Of a DNA stretch of 5,136 nucleotides, positions 1 through 4,695 are shown in pieces; position 1 is the stretch's first letter, and every line of letters starts with the position of its first letter. A model generated the notes under the pieces. That model was not told where the DNA came from, did not search any database, and worked only from the letters and a program-made list of their open reading frames with translations. The translations under genes were made by a program, and so were the position numbers. Location of the stretch: assembly GCA_024691065.1 (NCBI GenBank), contig JAILOA010000110.1:1-5136 (forward strand), given 5' to 3'. This DNA comes from Lachnospiraceae bacterium (GTDB lineage Bacteria > Bacillota > Clostridia > Lachnospirales > Lachnospiraceae).

Positions 1-206
1 TGACCGCGGCGGCGGTATCAGCTGTAGGATTTTTGTTTGCCGGTATTATCGGATATAAGACAGAAAGCTCAATGGCAGTTATTTCACTGCCTATAGCCGT
101 AGTATTGTTGATTGTTACATTGGTAGTTATCAGAAATGTTACGAGTAAGGATGAAGGTAATGTGAGTGGTGATGGAAAGAGCGAAAAAGATAAGAGCAGT
201 GATTAG
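1..206 (+). CDS. C-terminal fragment of an unidentified membrane protein (5' end outside the window)
   Basis: An open frame runs in from the left edge (first whole codon at base 3) and ends at the TAG at 204-206, leaving 67 residues. The fragment has two hydrophobic stretches, about residues 3-18 (AVSAVGFLFAGIIGY region) and 24-44 (MAVISLPIAVVLLIVTLVVI region). They are separated by a short polar turn (KTESS), which fits two adjacent transmembrane helices. A hydrophilic tail of about 23 residues, rich in Lys, Asp, Ser and Gly, follows and probably lies in the cytoplasm. This could be the end of a transporter such as an MFS permease or of another polytopic protein, but no family motif remains, so I assign no function. 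No convincing terminator follows. A T-run at 207-214 sits inside the loop of a weak inverted repeat rather than after a stem. Confidence 0.6.
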   Translation, partial: TAAAVSAVGFLFAGIIGYKTESSMAVISLPIAVVLLIVTLVVIRNVTSKDEGNVSGDGKSEKDKSSD

Positions 207-324
207 TTTTTTTTATCGCTGATGATAATAATTAGATGTTTTTCAAATTTTATTTTAGGTGGTAATATGTTTGTGAGCAAGGAAAATGGAAATTAAAGGT
301 ACAGTTGCAGAGAAAAAGGGAAAG

Positions 325-354
325 TTGTAAATTCCTTCTGCCATCGGATAGAAT
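325..354 (+). promoter_or_regulatory. candidate sigma-A-type promoter for cysK
   Basis: TTGTAA (325-330, 4 of 6 matches to TTGACA) lies 18 bp upstream of TAGAAT (349-354, 5 of 6 matches to TATAAT). Initiation would fall near 360, giving a leader of about 75 nt. It is the best hexamer pair I found between the upstream gene and cysK, but in AT-rich DNA such pairs also occur by chance. Confidence 0.35.
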
Positions 355-370
355 TCTTCGAATTTTATCC
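346..370 (+). promoter_or_regulatory. palindrome over the cysK -10 region, operator-like
   Basis: Two 11-base arms (346-356 and 360-370) flank a 3-base centre. Ten of the 11 positions are complementary as DNA, and all 11 would pair in RNA because the odd one is a G-U. The palindrome covers the proposed -10 element and start point, a position typical of a repressor operator. No T-run follows, so it is not an intrinsic terminator. A sulfur- or cysteine-responsive repressor is a reasonable guess from the gene it precedes, but I cannot match it to a known regulator's site. Confidence 0.4.
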
Positions 371-421
371 TTTGAAAGTGAAAAAAGGGAAACTCATAAA
401 CATACTACAGAGAAAAACATT

Positions 422-426
422 GGAGG
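422..426 (+). promoter_or_regulatory. ribosome binding site fixing the cysK start
   Basis: GGAGG lies 8 nt before ATG 435. The reading frame stays open further upstream to a TTG at 372, but that codon has no Shine-Dalgarno sequence, and the extra 21 residues are Lys-rich and unlike CysK. Protein homology begins exactly at MSKIYKSATDLIGNTPL, so 435 is the start. Confidence 0.9.
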
Positions 427-434
427 TTAATAAG

Positions 435-1364
435 ATGTCTAAGATTTATAAAAGTGCAACAGATTTAATTGGCAACACACCTCTTGTTGAGGTTGTAAAT
501 ATCGAGAAGGAACTCGGGCTTGAGGCCACGATTCTTGTAAAGCTTGAGTACTTTAATCCGGCGGGAAGCGTCAAGGACCGTGTTGCAAAGGCTATGATAG
601 AGGATGCCGAGGAGAGAGGTGTATTAAAAGAGGGCTCGGTTATAATAGAGCCGACTTCGGGAAATACCGGTATCGGTCTTGCATCCATAGCAGCTGCAAA
701 GGGCTATAGGACGATACTTACTATGCCGGATACCATGAGTGTTGAGAGAAGAAATATCTTAAAGGCTTATGGAGCAGAGATTGTGCTTACCGAAGGCACA
801 AAGGGCATGAAGGGCGCGATTGAGAAGGCCGATGAGCTTGCAAAAGAAATCCCAAACAGCTTTATCCCTGCCCAGTTTGATAATCCTGTAAATGCAGCGG
901 CCCACAGAGCTACTACAGGTCCTGAGATTTGGGATGATACAGATGGAAATATCGATATATTTATAGCAGGTGTCGGAACAGGCGGAACCATTACAGGAAC
1001 GGGCGAGTACCTTAAGAGTAAGAATCCGGATATAAAGGTGGTTGCACTTGAGCCTGAAAATTCTCCTGTACTTTCCGAGGGAATAGCAGGAGCACATATG
1101 ATTCAGGGAATCGGCGCAGGATTTGTTCCAAAGGTTTTAAATACAGAGATTTACGATGAAATATTCAAGGCGCCTAATGAAGCTGCATTTGAAACTGCAA
1201 AGCTTCTTGCAAAGAAGGAAGGTATTTCTGTAGGTATTTCATCCGGAGCTGCACTTTACGGCGCGATAGAGCTTGCAAAGAAGCCTGAAAACAAGGGAAA
1301 GGTTATTGTTGCAGTATTACCTGACAGTGGAGATAGATATTACTCAACTGCTTTATTTAAATAG
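435..1364 (+). CDS. cysK: cysteine synthase A (O-acetylserine sulfhydrylase), PLP-dependent
   Basis: The 309-residue product is full length for the family. It makes L-cysteine from O-acetyl-L-serine and sulfide, the last step of cysteine synthesis in the cytoplasm, using pyridoxal phosphate. Visible hallmarks are the N-terminal IGNTPLVEV segment (12-20), the PLP Schiff-base lysine K47 in NPAGSVKDR (41-49), and the substrate loop TSGNTG (74-79). Further on are QFDNP (147-151), the glycine-rich phosphate-binding GVGTGGT (179-185), GIGAGFVP (225-232), the GISSGAA segment that holds the serine contacting the PLP ring nitrogen (267-273), and the C-terminal DSGDRYYSTALF. Cystathionine beta-synthase and threonine synthase relatives are less likely because the whole sequence follows the CysK pattern without extra domains. 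No cysE or sulfate-assimilation gene is adjacent, so it appears monocistronic, from a promoter near 325 to the terminator at 1537. Confidence 0.96.
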   Translation: MSKIYKSATDLIGNTPLVEVVNIEKELGLEATILVKLEYFNPAGSVKDRVAKAMIEDAEERGVLKEGSVIIEPTSGNTGIGLASIAAAKGYRTILTMPDTMSVERRNILKAYGAEIVLTEGTKGMKGAIEKADELAKEIPNSFIPAQFDNPVNAAAHRATTGPEIWDDTDGNIDIFIAGVGTGGTITGTGEYLKSKNPDIKVVALEPENSPVLSEGIAGAHMIQGIGAGFVPKVLNTEIYDEIFKAPNEAAFETAKLLAKKEGISVGISSGAALYGAIELAKKPENKGKVIVAVLPDSGDRYYSTALFK

Positions 1365-1432
1365 TGAACTGAATTTTATTGAATATCAAAGATTATAACC
1401 GGTGTCCGGAATTTTATCGGATTAAAATAATT

Positions 1433-1500
1433 AAAAATTTGCATATTCTGTATTCAGGTAATCAAAAATTTGCATATTCTGTATTCAGGTAATCAAAAAT
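1433..1500. repeat. perfect 31-bp tandem repeat, 2.2 copies
   Basis: Copies at 1433-1463 and 1464-1494 are identical, and the first six bases of a third copy follow (1495-1500). The unit begins AAAAATTTGCATATTC and ends TATTCAGGTAATC. It starts 68 bp after the cysK stop and has no clear resemblance to cysK itself. Complete identity suggests a recent duplication by slippage or unequal recombination. A much weaker direct similarity (the shared GAATTTTAT at 1371 and 1411) lies just upstream. No function is apparent. Confidence 0.95.
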
Positions 1501-1536
1501 ATAATAGCAACTTTTTTTTATAATAAACAATATTTT

Positions 1537-1573
1537 ATGACCATATTTCAAAAAGAGATATGGTCATTTTTTT
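1537..1573 (+). terminator. Rho-independent terminator after cysK
   Basis: A perfect 10-bp stem (ATGACCATAT at 1537-1546 with ATATGGTCAT at 1558-1567) extends by three more pairs, one of them U-G, around an AAAAA loop. A run of seven T ending at 1573 follows directly. There is no matching T-run for the opposite strand, so it acts rightward. It would end the cysK transcript and isolate the next gene. Confidence 0.88.
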
Positions 1574-1589
1574 GTTTATATGTTATAAT
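1561..1589 (+). promoter_or_regulatory. candidate extended -10 promoter for the HPr-LdhA gene
   Basis: TGTTATAAT (1581-1589) is an exact extended -10 element (TGnTATAAT). TGGTCA (1561-1566, 4 of 6 matches to TTGACA) sits 17 bp upstream, inside the right arm of the preceding terminator. The start would be near 1596, giving a leader of about 105 nt. A second TATAAT at 1628-1633 lacks a good -35 partner. I see no clear cre site for CcpA or palindromic Rex site in the leader. Confidence 0.5.
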
Positions 1590-1687
1590 TCTGAATGATA
1601 TTAAAAATGGTTCGTTTAGTAAATATTTATAATTTTCCGGTAATTGTTGTTATTATGATTATTATGGCTAACTAAAATATATATTAC

Positions 1688-1692
1688 GGAGG
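1688..1692 (+). promoter_or_regulatory. ribosome binding site for the HPr-LdhA gene, before two overlapping ATGs
   Basis: GGAGG is followed by ATG at 1697 (4 nt away) and ATG at 1702 (9 nt away). The first ATG opens only ATG-ACA-TGA, whose stop overlaps the second ATG. The second, at better spacing, opens the long gene with the normal HPr N-terminus, so 1702 is the start. Confidence 0.85.
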
Positions 1693-1701
1693 TTTTATGA
1701 C

Positions 1702-3012
1702 ATGAAAGAATTATTTTACGTGATTAATTTACCACAGGGGTTGCACGCACGTCCGGCTGCCAAGCTTGCCGAGATTGCAAGTGAAGCAAAGAGTCTGGTT
1801 ACTGTGGAAAAGGGAGAGCTCACCGCAAATGCAAAGAGCGTTCTTCAAATCTTGAAAATCAATGTTAAGCAGCACGAAAAAGTTACCATCAGGGTTGAAG
1901 GTGAGGATGAAGATGAGGTTGCAGAGAAAATAGATAAGCTTCTTCAGTCACATCCATCCGAAAAGCTCGATGGGAAAAGCATTTTCAGAATCGCATTTTT
2001 CGGAAGCAAGAATTATGATAAGTTATATTTTTCTCAGCTTAGCCACGAAAAGGGCGATCATACATACAATTCCCATATACATTTCTTCGAGCCGAGGCTC
2101 ACTGAGGAAACCGCGGATATTGCAAAGGGATATGATGCAGTTTGTATATTTGTAAATGATGACTGCAGCAAAAAGGTTATCGAGACACTACACGAGTTTA
2201 ATATACATTTGATTTTACTTCGTTGCGCGGGCTTCAACAATGTTGATTTGAAGGCGGCAAAGGAATTTAATATGACGGTCTTAAGAGTGCCGGCATATTC
2301 ACCTTATGCGGTTGCAGAGCATGCAATGGCAATTCTTCAGGCGGCTAACCGTCGTCTCCATAAGGCTTACAATCGTGTGAGAGACAATGACTTCGAGCTC
2401 AGCGGTCTGGTTGGTCTAGACCTTCACAACAAGGTTGCCGGCGTTCTTGGTACAGGTAAGATTGGTCAATGTTTCGCCCGCATTTGTAAGGGCTACGGCA
2501 TGACAGTTCTCGGCTGGGACGCTTATCCAAATCAGAGTCTCGTGGATGAAGGACTTCTTACCTATGCTTCACTGGATGAGGTGCTTGCCAAGGCGGATCT
2601 TATTTCCCTTCACGCACCGCTTATTATGGGCGAGGGTGGAACCTATCATCTCATCAATAAAGAGCGTGTTGATATGATGAAGGACGATGTAATGCTTATT
2701 AATACGGCCCGTGGAGCTCTCATTGACAACGAGGCACTTCTTTACGGACTCAGCAACAAGAAGTTCCATGCAGTTGCACTCGATGTGTACGAGGGTGAGG
2801 ACGATAATGTCTATACCAACCGTTCCAGCGATGTTATTGAAAATGATATCACTGCCAGACTTCAGTTCTATCCTCAGGTGCTTTTGACATCACACCAGGC
2901 ATTCTTCACAAGAGAAGCGCTTCAGGCAATTGCAACAGTAACCATGGAAAATGCATTGAACTACATAACAGGTAAGGATTATGGAAATGCATTGGTTGAA
3001 TATAAAGAGTAA
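1702..3012 (+). CDS. fusion protein: PTS phosphocarrier HPr domain + D-lactate dehydrogenase (LdhA type)
   Basis: The 436-residue product has two complete domains. Residues 1 to about 83 form an HPr domain, with GLHARPAA carrying the histidine phosphorylated by enzyme I at position 15, Arg17 and Pro18. NAKS places the regulatory serine at 46, exactly the Bacillus HPr numbering. A linker of about 10 residues (SHPSEKLDGK) leads to residues 95-436, a D-2-hydroxyacid dehydrogenase that closely follows E. coli LdhA. It has AVCIFVNDD (146-154), RCAGFNNVDL (174-183), RVPAYSPYAVAEHA (195-208) and the NAD-binding GTGKIG (250-255) with acidic D273. The catalytic trio is R337 in ARGALID, E366 in DVYEGE and H398 in SHQAF. 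The predicted reaction is pyruvate + NADH to D-lactate + NAD+ in the cytoplasm. There is no stop, ribosome site or start codon at the junction, so separate translation of the dehydrogenase is unlikely. The coupling to PTS state is inference. The gene stands alone, with no ptsI or other PTS gene nearby. Confidence 0.93.
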   Translation: MKELFYVINLPQGLHARPAAKLAEIASEAKSLVTVEKGELTANAKSVLQILKINVKQHEKVTIRVEGEDEDEVAEKIDKLLQSHPSEKLDGKSIFRIAFFGSKNYDKLYFSQLSHEKGDHTYNSHIHFFEPRLTEETADIAKGYDAVCIFVNDDCSKKVIETLHEFNIHLILLRCAGFNNVDLKAAKEFNMTVLRVPAYSPYAVAEHAMAILQAANRRLHKAYNRVRDNDFELSGLVGLDLHNKVAGVLGTGKIGQCFARICKGYGMTVLGWDAYPNQSLVDEGLLTYASLDEVLAKADLISLHAPLIMGEGGTYHLINKERVDMMKDDVMLINTARGALIDNEALLYGLSNKKFHAVALDVYEGEDDNVYTNRSSDVIENDITARLQFYPQVLLTSHQAFFTREALQAIATVTMENALNYITGKDYGNALVEYKE

Positions 3013-3110
3013 ATTTTAATATTGATATGAAGTAGCTTACTATAAAGAATGAATTCCGATTTTGATATGCAGTAGCTCACTATCAAGAATGAATTCCGAT
3101 TTTGATATGT
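2984..3110. repeat. 40-bp tandem repeat made of copies of the upstream gene's 3' end
   Basis: Two units, 3024-3063 and 3064-3103, match at 37 of 40 positions, and a 6-base piece of a third (GATATG) follows. The preceding 40 bases (2984-3023), which hold the last codons and stop of the HPr-LdhA gene, align to each unit without gaps at 27 of 40 positions, so they are the ancestral unit. Read in the aligned frame, the gene ends YKE-stop (TAA), the next unit YKE-stop (TGA) and the last YQE-stop (TGA). Because 40 is not a multiple of three, each copy is in a different frame. None is translated as part of the gene. Confidence 0.85.
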
Positions 3111-3185
3111 AAATTATAAAATATCTGAATTTTTCACAATACAGAACTGAAAAAAGCCATAGGATTATTACTGATTATTCCTGCT

Positions 3186-3326
3186 AAATTGAAAAAGTAA
3201 ATTCCAGTGAAAGAGTAAATTGGGGGGGTGCGAACGTTTTCTTGGACTAAATAACTATTCCAAGATTTTGTCCGCACCCCCATTCCACTTAGTTAAACGG
3301 AGGTGGAATTTGCTTTTTCAATTTTT
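3186..3326 (+). other. structured inverted-repeat element (possible RNA, terminator or MITE-like repeat)
   Basis: Outer arms 3186-3206 and 3304-3324 pair over 21 positions, 20 Watson-Crick and one G-U. Inside is a GC-rich stem, GGGGGTGCG (3224-3232) with CGCACCCCC (3273-3281). After an internal loop it continues as TCTTGGA (3240-3246) with TCCAAGA (3259-3265), closed by a 12-base loop. A third hairpin, ATTCCACTT (3282-3290) with AGGTGGAAT (3301-3309), shares 3304-3309 with the outer stem, so the two pairings exclude each other. A five-T run ends the right arm (3322-3326), so one role could be terminating the upstream gene. It also resembles a small non-autonomous mobile repeat, though I see no clear target-site duplication. 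It contains no gene. An SD-like GGAGGTGG (3299-3306) has no start codon at usable distance. Confidence 0.75.
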
Positions 3327-3413
3327 AATCAGATAATATATTTACTCCAACATTGAAATATAAATATGTCTGTGTTACAATCTTTTAAAATAATAAAAAT
3401 AACAACATTCTCT

Positions 3414-3433
3414 TGTATATAATTCCTTGGAAT
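3414..3433 (+). promoter_or_regulatory. weak promoter candidate with a small palindrome upstream of the SMP-30 gene
   Basis: A perfect TATAAT (3418-3423) is preceded by TG two bases upstream of it rather than one, and no good -35 hexamer is present at 16-18 bp. It overlaps ATTCC-TT-GGAAT (3422-3433), a 5-bp inverted repeat that could serve as an operator. Initiation here would give a leader of about 125 nt. The remaining gene-free bases from 3327 to 3554 show nothing else I can support. Confidence 0.3.
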
Positions 3434-3554
3434 ACAGGATTAATAACATTGTATAGGAGTTTGATTGAATTAATGTCATTTGATTTTGTGATAAATCTTG
3501 TGATGGAAATAAATGGATTTGCTCAAGGAATATTATTATAAGAAAGAGGTTTAA

Positions 3555-4364
3555 ATGGAAAAAGAAGCAGAATTATTTATAAATGAGAAATATGGGATAG
3601 CGGAAGCTCCTTTCTACGTTGCAAAAAATAAAAGGCTCTCATGGGTTGATATTTTGGCCGGAAAGCTTTATATGATGGACGATGGCGGAGATATTACCAG
3701 TGTGGATTTCGGTCAGATGATAGGAGCAGCAGTTCCGATTGATGATGACAGCTATATGGTGGCAGCGGTTGACGGACTTTATAAATATTCTAACGGAAAT
3801 ATAACAAAAATCCGGGATTTAACAGATGTATATGAGCCTTATCAGAGGTCAAATGATGCGAAGTTTGATCCAAAAGGAAGACTTTGGTTTGGAGCGACAG
3901 TTTACGATGGACAGCATGAGGATCATGGCAATTTGTTTAGTTTTGAGGATGGCAATGTGGTCTTGAGACAGCCGGATACAAAGCTTTCTAACGGTATGGC
4001 ATGGAATAAGGAAGCTGATAAATTCTATTTTTCAGATTCCGAAGAACATAAAATATTTGTATATGATTATGATAATGAGAGCGGAAATATAACGAACAGG
4101 AAGACATTATTTGAAGTAACCGATGGTGTTCCGGATGGAATGACTATCGATAGTAAAGACAATCTCTGGGTTGCCGTTTGGGGCGGAAACAGATTGGAGT
4201 ACCGTGACGGCAAAACCGGCGAAAAGCTCGATGAAATATATGTTCCTGCAAAACAGGTTTCCTCATGTTGTTTTTACGGAAGCGAAAAAAGTTTATTTAT
4301 TACAACTGCAGGAGTAGGCCTAACCGGAGAATACGATGGGTGTTTGTTTATTTGTGAGTTATAA
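3555..4364 (+). CDS. SMP-30/gluconolactonase/LRE family protein (probable sugar-lactone hydrolase)
   Basis: The 269-residue product is a single six-bladed beta-propeller domain, slightly shorter than the usual 290-300. Family members are metal-dependent lactonases that open sugar lactones such as gluconolactone. Visible signatures are E17 (IAEAPFY), R98 and N100 in QRSNDAKFDPKGRLWFG (97-113), N146 in LSNGMAW (144-150), and D194 in VPDGMTIDSKDNLWVAVW (192-209). By position these correspond to the regucalcin metal ligands Glu18, Asn154 and Asp204 and to substrate residues Arg101 and Asn103, so the site looks intact. There is no signal peptide, so it is probably cytoplasmic. The start has an AAAGAGGT ribosome site 4-5 nt upstream. 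No sugar dehydrogenase or uptake gene lies beside it, so the true substrate cannot be named. It ends at the shared terminator at 4473. Confidence 0.88.
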   Translation: MEKEAELFINEKYGIAEAPFYVAKNKRLSWVDILAGKLYMMDDGGDITSVDFGQMIGAAVPIDDDSYMVAAVDGLYKYSNGNITKIRDLTDVYEPYQRSNDAKFDPKGRLWFGATVYDGQHEDHGNLFSFEDGNVVLRQPDTKLSNGMAWNKEADKFYFSDSEEHKIFVYDYDNESGNITNRKTLFEVTDGVPDGMTIDSKDNLWVAVWGGNRLEYRDGKTGEKLDEIYVPAKQVSSCCFYGSEKSLFITTAGVGLTGEYDGCLFICEL

Positions 4365-4472
4365 AACAAATTGTTTCTCTTGAAAAAAAATGTAGTAAAC
4401 TTATAAGCGGATTTTAGATTTTGTTAAATTTACGATTATAAAAAATTTCAATAAAATGATTAGATTAAAAAC

Positions 4473-4528
4473 AAAAGAGCAATCTGAATGGAATTCCAAA
4501 ATTTATGGAATGTTCAGATTGCTCTTTT
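4473..4528. terminator. bidirectional intrinsic terminator between convergent genes
   Basis: AAAAGAGCAATCTGAA (4473-4488) is a perfect 16-bp inverted repeat with TTCAGATTGCTCTTTT (4513-4528). An inner ATTCC/GGAAT stem (4493-4497 with 4507-4511) is offset by a small asymmetric bulge. T-rich tails occur in both directions: TTTT on the + strand, and TTTTGTTTTTAATC on the - strand. It serves both the SMP-30 gene and the convergent synthase gene. The flanking bases 4365-4472 and 4529-4587 hold nothing else I recognise. Confidence 0.9.
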
Positions 4529-4587
4529 AAACTTGTTATCTAGGGTTCTATTCTAATTAATCTAAATTGTATTGGCAAAATTATTTA

Positions 4588-4695
4588 ACTCCCCGGAAGC
4601 TTTTCTATAATTTCAAGATGATTACTCCCCGGTAGAATTTCTATAATTTCAAGATGATTACTCCCCGGTTGCTTCCCTATATTTCAAAAGCAATT
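4588..4695. repeat. 36-bp tandem repeat made of copies of the 3' end of the minus-strand synthase gene
   Basis: Units 4588-4623 and 4624-4659 match at 33 of 36 positions, and both begin ACTCCCCGG. The next 36 bases (4660-4695), which encode the last residues of the minus-strand gene, start with the same ACTCCCCGG. They follow the units closely for about 28 bases with one single-base gap. On the - strand the gene ends ...ACC GGG GAG TAA, and the middle unit reproduces GGGGAGTAA. The outermost unit has GGGGAGTTAA, so its in-phase stop is lost. The two extra copies resemble each other more than they resemble the genic copy. Confidence 0.85.

Noticed and set aside
189..221. Inverted repeat CAGTGAT / ATCGCTG around a T-run after the first gene, as a terminator
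   Set aside because: The T-run is in the loop instead of after the stem, and the stem is only seven pairs including a wobble.
267..296. Nine-residue reading frame (MFVSKENGN) with AGGTGG upstream, possible leader peptide before cysK
   Set aside because: It is very short, contains no cysteine codons that would suggest attenuation, has no terminator/antiterminator pair after it, and lies upstream of the proposed cysK promoter.
372..434. 21-residue N-terminal extension of CysK from a TTG start
   Set aside because: There is no ribosome site before 372, the added residues are Lys-rich and unlike the family, and ATG 435 has a well-placed GGAGG.
446..1097. Minus-strand reading frames opposite cysK
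   Set aside because: They are antisense shadows of a well-supported gene, with low-complexity or unstructured translations.
1970..2240. Small reading frames on both strands within the HPr-LdhA gene
   Set aside because: They overlap a strongly conserved coding region in other frames and have no ribosome sites or recognisable products.
3186..3326. CRISPR repeat, tRNA or known riboswitch as identity of the palindromic element
   Set aside because: There are no spaced direct repeats, no cloverleaf or CCA-type end, and I recognise no riboswitch consensus. It is also more than 200 bp from the next start codon.
3473..3541. 22-codon hydrophobic reading frame ending 13 bp before the SMP-30 gene
   Set aside because: The nearest AGGAG is 13 nt from its ATG, which is too far for good initiation. 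Composition is that of AT-rich intergenic DNA and there is no supporting similarity.
4364..4376. AAACAA-A-TTGTTT palindrome just after the SMP-30 stop
   Set aside because: It is short, composed almost wholly of A and T, and lies in AT-rich DNA where such matches are common; it has no T-tail that would make it a terminator.
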